Source of the DNA: Flavobacteriales bacterium
GTDB taxonomy: Bacteria; Bacteroidota; Bacteroidia; Flavobacteriales_F; PHOS-HE28
Reading direction: 5' to 3'
Assembly (NCBI GenBank): GCA_016721005.1
Contig: JADKJM010000018.1
Location: 62,001 to 126,000, forward strand
DNA length: 64,000 nucleotides
Positions 34,829-42,294 of the stretch are shown here, piece after piece. The position numbers and the translations under genes were made by a program. Under the pieces are notes generated by a model. It did no database searches. It saw only the letters and a program-made list of their open reading frames with translations, and was not told the origin of the DNA. Positions within the stretch are counted from its first letter, which is position 1. Each line of letters starts with the position of its first letter.

Positions 34829-35182
34829 TCAGCTGGGCTTGTAGCGCTGTGATACTTCGGCGAGGAGGTTCTCCATTTCCTTCAGTGGAAGGCCGGAGGT
34901 GAGTTCGCGGATGCCGTGTTCGACCTTGGGTTTGGTGAGGAAGGCGAGGTGGTCCGCGCCGGGAAGGACGGTGTTGGGGTTGGGCCGGTAGTCATAGAGG
35001 TCATGCGGCTCACAATGGAAGATGCGGCAAAGCTTCTCGAGGTGGGCGAAGTCGAGGCGTTTGGTCCTGCCGGCATGGAGGTCCTTGGCGGTCTGTGGCT
35101 TGAAGCCGTTCTTGACCATGTAGGTGTAGGGGTTCTGGATGCCTTTGATGAGGGCGATGCGGGGGATGTTGAGGGTGATCAT
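34829..35182 (-). CDS. Xre-like helix-turn-helix regulator, copy 1
   Basis: 117 residues. Begins MITLNIPRIALIKGIQNPYT and carries a Cro/C1-type helix-turn-helix (YMVKNGFKPQTAKDLHAGRTKRLDFAHLEKLCRIF, residues ~19-53) then CEPHDLYDY. The C-terminal part (HLAFLTKPKVEHGIRELTSGLPLKEMENLLAEVSQRY) is shared with the paralogue at 63556, two-thirds identical overall. Binding the long 21-bp-period array that starts 64 bases upstream would allow autoregulation (inference). It runs opposite to the flanking MNT/HEPN pairs. Confidence 0.82.
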   Translation of the reverse strand: MITLNIPRIALIKGIQNPYTYMVKNGFKPQTAKDLHAGRTKRLDFAHLEKLCRIFHCEPHDLYDYRPNPNTVLPGADHLAFLTKPKVEHGIRELTSGLPLKEMENLLAEVSQRYKPS

Positions 35183-35245
35183 GGCCGGTCGGATGAAGGG
35201 TTGAAGGCTTCGGACTCGAGGTGGAGAACGTCGAACTCGAAGGTA

Positions 35246-35497
35246 ATGTTGTCGGGAGGCAGAACGCAGTTTCCGGGAGGCAGAATGCGGTTTCGGGAAG
35301 AAATGTCCGGACGTACAGGATACACCCGTCAGCTTGCAGTGGGCACAATCGGTTCGCTTGCATTCATCTCGATGCTTCCAGCGGACATGATCATGCTTAC
35401 TTATTCGATCGGAATGCTTACTTCATGCATCTTAGGGTTTCCTTCTTGCATCTCAGGGTTCCCGATGGGAAGGTTCGGGTTTCCGGGAGGAAGCTTG
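35246..35497. repeat. Degenerate tandem array, 21-bp period, about 12 units
   Basis: Units fall on a strict 21-base grid (35246, 35267, 35288 ... 35477). Best-kept cores, at unit positions 3-8: CAGTTTCCGGGAGG (35267), CGGTTTCGGGA (35288), ATGCTTCC/ATGCTTAC/ATGCTTAC (35372, 35393, 35414), GGGTTTCC/GGGTTCCC/GGGTTTCC (35435, 35456, 35477). Units at 35309-35351 are weak. It lies in the 587-base gap upstream of the Xre-like gene. The length also equals seven codons, and two frames stay open across it, so a decayed heptapeptide-coding repeat is the alternative. Confidence 0.8.
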
Positions 35498-35645
35498 TGG
35501 CCGAGGAGGTGGGTCCGGGGCGGGAAAAGGGGTTCCGGGTCATCGCGGGGTGGACACGAGTGGACCGGGTGGACACCTTGGTGGTGTTGGCTCGCCGATG
35601 GTGTGCATGCGAAAAGGATCCGGCTGCAACGGCCGCGGGGCCGCA

Positions 35646-35711
35646 GGGCCCGCTCCTGCAGCGCACCAAGCATGCGCACGAGCGAGACCATTGCGGAAGT
35701 GGGGTCAAGGG
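35646..35711 (+). repeat. 65-bp dispersed repeat, copy 2
   Basis: GGCCCGCTCCTGCAGCGC..., ...GAGCGAGACCATTGCGG and GGGGTCAAGGG; aligned with copies at 34718 and 36405. Located between the 21-bp array and the second MNT gene. Confidence 0.75.
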
Positions 35712-35757
35712 CTGTGATCACGAAGTGCCTGCGAGGATGAAGGCCGATGGCGCATCC

Positions 35758-35765
35758 TACATTTG
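35758..35765 (+). promoter_or_regulatory. Promoter -7 element of MNT/HEPN copy 2
   Basis: TACATTTG, exact TAnnTTTG, only 4 bases before the ATG at 35770. Either the message is leaderless or translation begins at the ATG of codon 8 (35791). Confidence 0.55.
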
Positions 35766-35769
35766 ACAC

Positions 35770-36066
35770 ATGCGCGTGGAGGAACAGCTCATGGAACGCC
35801 TGCGGGCCTATTTCTCGGCACAGCCGGTGAAGCAGGCCTATCTGTTCGGCTCGTACGCCCGGGGCGTCGCTGATGAACGGAGCGACGTGGACATCCTTGT
35901 GGAGTTGGACCATACGACCCCTATCGGATTGGGTTTCGTGCAGATGAGCTTGGATCTGGAAGCGTTGCTCGGCCGCCGCGTGGATCTTGTAACGACGAAG
36001 GGGCTAAGTCCGCACGTGAAGCCGTTCGTGGATCGGGACAAGACCTTGATCTATGCGCGCGCCTGA
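35770..36066 (+). CDS. MNT-type nucleotidyltransferase antitoxin, copy 2
   Basis: 98 residues with AYLFGSYARGVADERSDVDILVEL (residues ~23-46), the GSx10DxD nucleotidyltransferase motif. Only distantly related to copy 1 (about a third identical), so it is a separate acquisition rather than a local duplicate. Overlaps the HEPN partner by 14 bases. The true start may be codon 1 or codon 8 given the promoter position. Confidence 0.9.
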   Translation: MRVEEQLMERLRAYFSAQPVKQAYLFGSYARGVADERSDVDILVELDHTTPIGLGFVQMSLDLEALLGRRVDLVTTKGLSPHVKPFVDRDKTLIYARA

Positions 36067-36403
36067 AGCGGACCGGGTCCGGTTGATGCATATGCTCGAA
36101 GCCATCGAGCAATTGGAACAAAGCGTTCCGCAGGTGAGCGAGGAGGATCTTGATCAAGATGCCATGTTGCGCTACGGAACGGTGAAGCTCATTGAAGTGA
36201 TCGGCGAGGCAGCCAACATGCTCTCGAAGGAGCTGCGGCAGGCGCACCCGGAAGTCCCATGGCATCTGGTCATCGGCATGAGGAACCGACTGGTGCATGA
36301 CTACTTCCGTATTGATACCTCCGTGGTTGCAGAGGTGGTGCGTATCCACATCCCCACGCTTAAGCCGCAGCTCGAAGCCATCCTGGCTGACTTGCCAGAA
36401 TGA
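36053..36403 (+). CDS. HEPN-domain (DUF86) toxin, copy 2
   Basis: 116 residues. HEPN motif IGMRNRLVHDYFRIDTSVV (~residues 73-91) with the catalytic R...H and the conserved DY; KLIEVIGEAANMLSKEL precedes it as in other DUF86 proteins. Pairs with the overlapping MNT gene as a type VII-like toxin-antitoxin module, in which the antitoxin would AMPylate the toxin's tyrosine. Confidence 0.9.
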   Translation: MRAPEADRVRLMHMLEAIEQLEQSVPQVSEEDLDQDAMLRYGTVKLIEVIGEAANMLSKELRQAHPEVPWHLVIGMRNRLVHDYFRIDTSVVAEVVRIHIPTLKPQLEAILADLPE

Positions 36404-36404
36404 T

Positions 36405-36470
36405 GGCGGCCGCTCTTACGGCGCGCCGGGCTTGCACACGAGCGAGACCCATGCGGAGGCGGGGTCAGGG
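36405..36470 (+). repeat. 65-bp dispersed repeat, copy 3
   Basis: GCGGCCGCTCTTACGGCGCG..., ACGAGCGAGACCCATGCGG and GGCGGGGTCAGGG; closest to copy 2 in the first half and to copy 1 in the second. It begins right after the HEPN stop at 36403. Confidence 0.75.
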
Positions 36471-36504
36471 TGGTGATCAGCAGCGAGCGTGACGATGGAC
36501 GACG

Positions 36505-36512
36505 TACCTTCG
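36505..36512 (+). promoter_or_regulatory. Promoter -7 element
   Basis: TACCTTCG (TAnnTTCG), 45 bases before the ATG at 36557. Confidence 0.45.
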
Positions 36513-36556
36513 ACAGACAAGGCGCAGCCTCAACTGCCGCGCAAAGATCCTCACCC

Positions 36557-38104
36557 ATGATCCGCCTCGCCAAGTACGGTCTGCCGATCGCGTTGCTGGC
36601 CTCATCGCCGTGGGCGTTCTCTCAGAACATCTTTCAGAAGATCCTGCCCGGCGCTTGGAATACATGGGGGACTTGTGCCAAGAATTCATCTTCAGGGGAT
36701 CTGACCTTCTGCACATGGGTGCATGACCAATCTGCCACAACCGGAAGGGACATCTTGCTACTCTCAATGGATGAGCAAGGAGATACGCTTTGGACAAGAG
36801 CCTATGGTAGTCCATATGATGATCAGAGCCTTTCTCTGATCACGACGACCGATGGGGGATACTTGATCGCGGGCATAACGAATACTACGGGGGCTAGCAG
36901 CGGCCCGTGGCGTGCCTGCGTTATCAAAACGAACGAACTGGGAGACACGCTATGGACCAAGGCACTAACCGGATTGGGCTATGCAATGGCCCTCACAGAA
37001 TGCGACGATGGGGGATTCCTTGTCGCAGGAATGCCCGGCTTACGCATGTTAAGATTGGACGTCCAAGGGGATCTCGTCTGGTCACGGCTCTACGATCACC
37101 AAATACCACCCGACTTCGACAGCCAAATAGAGACCACATGCGTCACCAGATCAACCGACAACAACTACTTCATTGGTGGAAGTACTATTTATGGCGAGAT
37201 ATTCTTGTGCAAGGTCAGTGTATCCGGCAACGTCATCTGGTCCAAAATCGCGTCCGTAGATGGTGGGGTGCGACAATTGGAGGCGACCACGGACGGTGGA
37301 TTGGTCCTGACAGGCTACGTGCAGTCCCCAATCGCACCGAGTTGGGATGGCATGCTCGCAAGAATGGATTCGTCTGGCAATGCAGTCTGGTCGAAGTCAT
37401 TCGATACGGGGACCACGAATGGCTTCAATTCGTTCACGCGTTCATCCGACGGTACTTTCGCATTGATCGGGGGAACGGAGAGCGCACCCTTGGATCACGA
37501 TGCGCACTTGCTTAAGACTGATAGCACTGGTAACGTAATGCTCTCGCGAACATTTGGAGAGGCCTACATTGATTATGGACTGAGCGTGGTCGAGGCTGCT
37601 TCTGACGGTTATTTGATCGTTGCACGGACATCAACCCCCGGAGTGGGGGCGTCCACGTGGGTAATCAAAACGGACTCGACCGGGGCTGGAGATTGCTTTC
37701 AGGATAGTGTTACCACTATCGTGAGCGATGTTGATCTGGGTTGGTGGGACCTCCCTTTGCAATCCTTCTCCTTCACGTGCACAGAATATCCAACGGGTTT
37801 TAGCGTGCGCCGCGGCACGACCATCTTACCCGTTTGTCCGGTCGGCGTCTACGAGCAAGAACAGGAAGAACCGCCCATCCGGTTGCACCCTAATCCAGCC
37901 CATTACACATTCACCGTGGCACTTGCCCAGAAGGAGAGTACCTCAACGATCGAGATCTTCAATTCGGTTGGTGATAGAGTGCTGATAGAGAAAGGGACTT
38001 CTGCACTAACCGCAATCGACTGCGCCTCCCTTTCGCGAGGGATATACTTGGTCAAGGTCAGCTCCGCGACCGGAACCGCGACGCAACGGATCGTTCTGGA
38101 ATAG
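36557..38104 (+). CDS. Secreted T9SS protein with beta-propeller-like repeats
   Basis: 515 residues. Signal peptide (MIRLAKYGLPIALLASSPWAFSQ), then repeated GG-Y/F-L-I-A-G units (TDGGYLIAGITN, CDDGGFLVAGMPG, TDGGLVLTGYVQ, SDGTFALIGG, ASDGYLIVART) of a propeller-like domain seen in many Bacteroidota secreted proteins, and a sorting domain (LHPNPAHYTFTVALA ... GIYLVKVS ... TQRIVLE). The codon use is more AT-rich than in the flanking genes, consistent with a later acquisition. No enzyme motif seen. The gene at 56841 has the same kind of repeats. Confidence 0.87.
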   Translation: MIRLAKYGLPIALLASSPWAFSQNIFQKILPGAWNTWGTCAKNSSSGDLTFCTWVHDQSATTGRDILLLSMDEQGDTLWTRAYGSPYDDQSLSLITTTDGGYLIAGITNTTGASSGPWRACVIKTNELGDTLWTKALTGLGYAMALTECDDGGFLVAGMPGLRMLRLDVQGDLVWSRLYDHQIPPDFDSQIETTCVTRSTDNNYFIGGSTIYGEIFLCKVSVSGNVIWSKIASVDGGVRQLEATTDGGLVLTGYVQSPIAPSWDGMLARMDSSGNAVWSKSFDTGTTNGFNSFTRSSDGTFALIGGTESAPLDHDAHLLKTDSTGNVMLSRTFGEAYIDYGLSVVEAASDGYLIVARTSTPGVGASTWVIKTDSTGAGDCFQDSVTTIVSDVDLGWWDLPLQSFSFTCTEYPTGFSVRRGTTILPVCPVGVYEQEQEEPPIRLHPNPAHYTFTVALAQKESTSTIEIFNSVGDRVLIEKGTSALTAIDCASLSRGIYLVKVSSATGTATQRIVLE

Positions 38105-38119
38105 GACGGAACCTCTGCA

Positions 38120-39670
38120 CTACACCGGCACCTCGTTCCCGCTGCCGTCCTGGAAGCTGTAGGCGAGGTATTGGTGGGAGCCTTCGGGCTTCACCTTTAC
38201 CCACTTCTTCCAGCGCCAATACCATTTGCGTTGGATGCTTAGGAGGCCCTTGGTGAGGTAGGCGTGGATGAAGGGGTGCACGCAGAGCGTGAGGCCGCTC
38301 ATGTCCTTCTCCGAGTGCAGGTAGTTGAGGGTGTTCTCGATCTCGTCGATGAGGAGCACCGGTGCCTGCACTTCGCCCGTGCCTTTGCAGGTGGGGCAGC
38401 TTTCGCTGGTGTCGATCTCGGTCTCGGGGCGCACGCGTTGGCGTGTCATCTCGATCACGCCGAAGCGTGACGGCGGCAGCACGTTGTGCTTCGCCTTGTC
38501 GTCCTCCATGGCATCCTTCAGTGCCTTGTGCAGGGTGCGGCGGTTCTCGGGTTCGTAGAGGTCGATGAAATCCACGCAGATGATGCCGCCCATGTCGCGG
38601 AGGCGCAGCAGGCGTGCGATCTCTTGCGCGGCTTCGATGTTGATGTCGAGCGCGTTCTTCTCCTGGGCCTGGTTGCCGCCCTTGCGGCTACCGCTGTTCA
38701 CGTCGATGACGTGCATGGCCTCGGTCTTCTCGATGATCAGGTACGCACCGCTGCTGAGCATGACCTGCTTGCCGAAGGCCTGCTTGATCTGCTTGTTGAT
38801 CCCGAAGTTGTCGAAGATGTCGAGCTTCCCTTTGTAGTGCTTGACGATGCCGGCCTTCTCCGGGGCGATCTTCTCCAAGGTGGTGCGGATGTCCTCGGCG
38901 AGGAGTTCATCATCCACATGGATCGCGGTGAAGGTCTTGTTCAGCACATCGCGCAACACGGCGTTGGTGCGGTCCACTTCGCCGAGCACCTTCTTGGGAG
39001 CGATGGCGTTGTGCAGGTTGTGGAACATGTTGTCCCAGCGCTGCATCAAGGTCTTCAGGTCGGCCTCGAGGTCCTCGGAGTTCTTGTCTGCCGCGTTGGT
39101 GCGGATGATCACGCCGAAGTTCTTCGGGCGGATGGCCTGCATGAGGTCCTTCAGGCGGCGGCGCTCCGTCTCATCGGTGAGGCGGCTGCTGATGCTGACC
39201 TTGTTGATGAAGGGCACGAGGACCATGTAACGCCCGGCAAGGGTGACCTCCGCCGTGAGGCGCGGCCCCTTGGTGCTGATGGGCTCCTTGGCGATCTGTA
39301 CCAGGATGCTCTGGCTGGCGCTGACGATATCGGCCAGCTTGCCGTCCTTGGGAATATCCGGGTCGGGTTTCCAGTCCTCCAGCAAGCTGGTCTTCACGTT
39401 GCCGCTGACGGCGCCCTTGGCGAACTTGAATGAGTTGCGGTACTGCGGACCGAGATCGAAGTAGTGGAGGAAGGCATCCTTCTCATGGCCGACATCCACG
39501 AAGGCGGCGTTGAGGCCCGGCGCCACCTTGCGCACCTTGGCGAGGTGGATATCGCCGACGGCGAATCCGCGTTCGGTGCGTTCGCGGTGGAGTTCGCTCA
39601 GGACCTTGTCCTTCAGCAAGGCAAGGGCGACCTCGCCCCCCGCCGATCGGATGACCAGATCGACGTTCAC
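38120..39670 (-). CDS. rng: Ribonuclease G/E family endoribonuclease
   Basis: 516 residues. S1 RNA-binding domain near the N-terminus (GDIHLAKVRKVAPGLNAAFVDVGHEKDAFLHYFDL, residues ~38-72), then the RNase E/G catalytic domain with HVIDVNSGSRKGG (~290) and ICVDFID (~325) supplying the metal-binding aspartates, and the zinc-link CPTCKGTG (~410). It lacks the RNase E C-terminal scaffold, so RNase G/CafA type: 5'-dependent cleavage of rRNA precursors and mRNA. The GTG start (VNVDLVIRSAGGEVAL) matches homologues. First bases lie near the 31-residue basic peptide gene. Confidence 0.95.
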   Translation of the reverse strand: MNVDLVIRSAGGEVALALLKDKVLSELHRERTERGFAVGDIHLAKVRKVAPGLNAAFVDVGHEKDAFLHYFDLGPQYRNSFKFAKGAVSGNVKTSLLEDWKPDPDIPKDGKLADIVSASQSILVQIAKEPISTKGPRLTAEVTLAGRYMVLVPFINKVSISSRLTDETERRRLKDLMQAIRPKNFGVIIRTNAADKNSEDLEADLKTLMQRWDNMFHNLHNAIAPKKVLGEVDRTNAVLRDVLNKTFTAIHVDDELLAEDIRTTLEKIAPEKAGIVKHYKGKLDIFDNFGINKQIKQAFGKQVMLSSGAYLIIEKTEAMHVIDVNSGSRKGGNQAQEKNALDINIEAAQEIARLLRLRDMGGIICVDFIDLYEPENRRTLHKALKDAMEDDKAKHNVLPPSRFGVIEMTRQRVRPETEIDTSESCPTCKGTGEVQAPVLLIDEIENTLNYLHSEKDMSGLTLCVHPFIHAYLTKGLLSIQRKWYWRWKKWVKVKPEGSHQYLAYSFQDGSGNEVPV

Positions 39671-39752
39671 GATGAGGTCCTGCTGGTGCAGGACAGGTTG
39701 TTCTTCATGGGTGAATACGGCAAGTCACACGCGTGCGGCGCGCAACGGTGAT

Positions 39753-39778
39753 GCCCGTGGGTACGATCACCCACGGGC
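39753..39778 (-). terminator. Hairpin after the small basic protein gene
   Basis: 10-bp perfect stem GCCCGTGGGT / ACCCACGGGC with a 6-base loop, 21 bases beyond the stop of the 31-residue peptide. No clear T tract follows on the minus strand, so termination is likely but not certain. Confidence 0.55.
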
Positions 39779-39798
39779 TCCGGAACCTTTACCGGTTC

Positions 39799-39894
39799 CT
39801 ACCGGATCTTCTTCTTGTGGCGGTTCTTCCGCAAGCGCTTCTTGCGCTTGTGAGTGGCCATCTTGTGGCGCTTCCGCTTCTTTCCGCAGGGCAT
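39799..39894 (-). CDS. 31-residue basic AURKAIP1/COX24-like protein
   Basis: MPCGKKRKRHKMATHKRKKR then LRKNRHKKKIR: more than half lysine, arginine or histidine. This small protein, annotated as AURKAIP1/COX24 domain protein, is conserved across Bacteroidota and resembles the mitochondrial ribosome component mS38, so it probably binds ribosomal RNA. The ATG is at 39894, the TAG at 39799-39801. It lies upstream of rng, 14 bases below the TPR gene stop, where homologues are commonly found. Confidence 0.85.
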   Translation of the reverse strand: MPCGKKRKRHKMATHKRKKRLRKNRHKKKIR

Positions 39895-39907
39895 GTTCCG
39901 TGTTCGA

Positions 39908-40393
39908 TTATTGTTTGTCCTTCAATTCCTTCAGGATCCGATCCACCTCTTTGGTGATGGCCGTATCCTGTACCATTTTCCTGTATTCCGATAGACAGGC
40001 GATCGCTTGATCGGTGCTGTCCATTGTTGCATAGGTGCGCCCCAAGTAGAACCAGACATCGGGAAAACCCGCAGCGTCCAAGTCCCTCACCTTCCTGAAG
40101 CGCTCGAGCGCCTTGTCCATTTGTCCGCTCTGCACGGCGAAGAGTCCGAGTTGCCAATGCGCTTCCGCATTGTCCGGTTCCTCCTTTACGATCTCACGCA
40201 GCATCATGATCCCGCGCATGGGGTCCTGCCCTTGCACCAACGCCACGGCTTCCATGATCCGCGCCTTGGACGGCGTGACCGCCGCTGCCTCCTCCTTCTT
40301 CCCGGAAGGTGTCCGGGGTAACAATACTAAAAGAACGATCACTACCACGGCCCCTGCCAGCACGAACAGCTGGGGCTTCTTCAATCCCATCAT
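39908..40393 (-). CDS. Membrane-anchored TPR protein
   Basis: 161 residues. An N-terminal transmembrane helix (LFVLAGAVVVIVLLVLLP, residues ~9-26), then two to three tetratricopeptide repeats (PDNAEAHWQLGLFAVQSGQMDKALERFRKV; PDVWFYLGRTYATMDSTDQAIACLSEY). Likely a periplasm- or cytoplasm-facing protein-interaction partner. Its start overlaps the HU stop (ATGATG), and the HU-TPR-rng order is common in Flavobacteriales. No specific function is known. Confidence 0.82.
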   Translation of the reverse strand: MMGLKKPQLFVLAGAVVVIVLLVLLPRTPSGKKEEAAAVTPSKARIMEAVALVQGQDPMRGIMMLREIVKEEPDNAEAHWQLGLFAVQSGQMDKALERFRKVRDLDAAGFPDVWFYLGRTYATMDSTDQAIACLSEYRKMVQDTAITKEVDRILKELKDKQ

Positions 40394-40692
40394 TGTCCTT
40401 GTCCTTCGCTCTTCACCCGGTTCTTCACTTGATCCACGAAGACATCGGCCGGTTTGAAGGCCGGGATGTCATGCGCGGGGATGATGATGGTCGTATTCTT
40501 CGCCAAGAGACGCCCGGTCTTCTGGGCGCGGTGTTTCACCACGAAACTGCCGAAGCCACGAAGGTGAACCGCCTCGCCTTGGGCCAGACTTGTCTTCACT
40601 TCCTCCATCAACGCCTCCACGGTGGCCAATACGTCCGTCCGCTCAATGCCGGTCTTCTTCGCGATGATGCCTACCAGTTCCGCCTTGGTCAT
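40390..40692 (-). CDS. HU-family DNA-binding protein
   Basis: 100 residues: MTKAELVGIIAKKTGIERTD at the start, core VHLRGFGSFVVKHRAQKTGR and the DNA-binding arm up to IPAHDIPAFKPADVFVDQVK. Bends and compacts DNA. The ATG at 40692 is the family start; earlier in-frame codons overlap the promoter. Divergent from mutY, 68 bases apart. Confidence 0.95.
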   Translation of the reverse strand: MTKAELVGIIAKKTGIERTDVLATVEALMEEVKTSLAQGEAVHLRGFGSFVVKHRAQKTGRLLAKNTTIIIPAHDIPAFKPADVFVDQVKNRVKSEGQGQ

Positions 40693-40713
40693 ACCCGGAT
40701 CGATTTGGGGCCG

Positions 40714-40721
40714 CAAATATA
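40714..40721 (-). promoter_or_regulatory. Promoter -7 element of the HU gene
   Basis: TATATTTG on the minus strand, exact TAnnTTTG, 22 bases before the ATG. A weaker GATCTTTG at about 40746 on the plus strand may serve mutY. Confidence 0.6.
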
Positions 40722-40760
40722 GCCGGAAGAGCGGACCGCGCAACCGATCTTTGTGCCTGT

Positions 40761-41810
40761 ATGTCAAGCCGTTCATGGTTCAGCAGGGGGCTTTTGTCGT
40801 GGTACCGTGCGAACAAGCGCCCTCTTCCGTGGCGTGAAACCACCGATCCGTACGCCATCTGGCTAAGCGAGGTGATCCTGCAGCAAACGCGTGTGGATCA
40901 AGGGTTGGCGTACTGGGAACGCTTCATGAAGCGCTACCCCACCGTGAGCCGATTGGCCCGCGCCAGCGAGGATGAAGTGCTACGTCTTTGGCAGGGCTTG
41001 GGCTATTACAGCCGCGCCCGGAACCTGCGGCAGGCGGCCGGGCAGGTGATGAACGACCACGGTGGACGGTTCCCTTCAACCTATACCGAACTGAAGGCCC
41101 TGAAGGGGGTCGGTGAGTACACCGCGGCGGCGATCGGGTCGATCTGCTTCGGATTGCCGGAGCCGGTGGTGGATGGCAACGTGTATCGCGTGCTCGCCCG
41201 TGTCTTCGGGATCGGGACACCGATCGATGGCACGGAGGGTAGAAAGGAGTTCCGGAAGCTGGCGGCGGAGCTGTTGGATCCGGGGTCACCGGGCGATCAC
41301 AACCAAGCAGTGATGGAACTGGGCGCGACCATTTGCACGCCGAAGAAACCGCGCTGTGGGGAGTGCCCGATCGCGCGTAAATGCATTGCGACGAAGACCG
41401 ACAGGATCTCCGAGCTTCCTGTGAAAGTGGGTAAGACCAAGACCCGCACGCGGCACTTCAATTTCCTGCACATCCAAAGCAACGGCAAGCTGTACCTGCG
41501 GAAGCGGACAGCGAAGGACATCTGGCAAGGGCTGTATGAATTGCCGCTGATCGAGAGCGACAAAGGCAGGACGAAGCGACAATTCACGTCGGATCTGGTG
41601 CGAGAGTTCGGCGAAGGATGGCGCGTAGTGGGCGAGCACGGGCCGGTGAAGCATGTGCTCAGCCATCAGGTGATCCAAGCGGTGTTCTGGCGGGTGGAGG
41701 TACCAGCGAGGGCGAAGCTTCCGAAGGATTGGGAGCGAGTGACGGAGGCGGAGGTGGGGGAACGGGCGCTGCCGCGGTTGGTGGAGAGGTACTTTGAGGA
41801 GGTGGGATAG
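40761..41810 (+). CDS. mutY: A/G-specific adenine glycosylase
   Basis: 349 residues. Removes adenine mispaired with 8-oxoguanine. Catalytic glutamate in LSEVILQQTRVDQGLAYW (~residue 36), helix-hairpin-helix LKGVGEYTAAAIGSICFG, aspartate in PVVDGNVYRVLAR, and the [4Fe-4S] loop C-x6-C-x2-C-x5-C (CTPKKPRCGECPIARKC, ~192-208). C-terminal MutT-like domain (residues ~235-345) follows. It starts the mutY-ssb-gldE-gldD order known from Flavobacteria. Confidence 0.96.
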   Translation: MSSRSWFSRGLLSWYRANKRPLPWRETTDPYAIWLSEVILQQTRVDQGLAYWERFMKRYPTVSRLARASEDEVLRLWQGLGYYSRARNLRQAAGQVMNDHGGRFPSTYTELKALKGVGEYTAAAIGSICFGLPEPVVDGNVYRVLARVFGIGTPIDGTEGRKEFRKLAAELLDPGSPGDHNQAVMELGATICTPKKPRCGECPIARKCIATKTDRISELPVKVGKTKTRTRHFNFLHIQSNGKLYLRKRTAKDIWQGLYELPLIESDKGRTKRQFTSDLVREFGEGWRVVGEHGPVKHVLSHQVIQAVFWRVEVPARAKLPKDWERVTEAEVGERALPRLVERYFEEVG

Positions 41811-41859
41811 CGGAGTGGGAGATCAGAGCGAGCATGCGAGAAGAGCCTCACGCATTGCT

Positions 41860-42212
41860 TCGCAGAGCCTCGCAAGGACAGGCGCGGGGAACGCGGAGGG
41901 AGAGCGAGCAGGCGACAAGAGGTTCACGCAGAGGTGCAGAGAACGCAGGGTGATGGCCGGAAGAGTCTCACGCGGAGGCGCGGGGGACGCGGAGGGAGAG
42001 CAAGCAGGAGACAAGAGTTTCACGCAGAGGCGCAGAGAACGCAGAGTGATGGCCGGAAGAGCCTCACGCGGAGGCGCGGGGGACGCGGAGGGGGGCAAGC
42101 ACGCAAGGAGCATTTCAAACCTTGCCTAGCAATGGCAGGCCAGAGAAAGTGGAGAAGCCCGATCCGGAATTCGGAGTACCTGAACTCCGCGTCCCCCGCG
42201 CCTCCGCGTGAG
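41860..42212. repeat. 96-bp tandem repeat with inverted partial copy
   Basis: Between mutY and ssb the unit CACGCAGAGG...CGCAGAG / TCACGCGGAGGCGCGGGGG... recurs about 2.3 times with a 96-base period. Further right, 42185-42212 is a perfect 28-base reverse complement of 42063-42090. No gene is credible in this 480-base gap; the short ORFs here only translate the repeat. Relatives of this 'CACGCAGAGGCGCAGAG' sequence also occur near 3345-3390. Confidence 0.8.
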
Positions 42213-42294
42213 ACCTTCTTCCTCCAATGCGATCCATTGAGCGTAAACCCTCTTTCCCGCAACGCGTATCTTCACCGGCCCTATCCCCAACGAA

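Noticed and set aside
35246..35497. CRISPR array
   Set aside because: The 21-base units are continuous and degenerate, with no constant repeat and unique spacers, and no cas genes are present.
34916..35740. 274-codon plus-strand ORF over the Xre-like gene and the array
   Set aside because: Runs antisense through a recognised helix-turn-helix gene.
35221..35766. 181-codon plus-strand ORF with heptapeptide repeats (GRQNAVS GRQNAVS ...)
   Set aside because: It translates the 21-bp array; no signal peptide or start support, and the second array changes frame between units. Kept as the alternative reading of the array, not as a gene.
38486..39433. 315-codon plus-strand ORF
   Set aside because: Antisense to the S1 and catalytic domains of rng; composition is rich in H, D, V, typical of a complement frame of a GC-rich gene.
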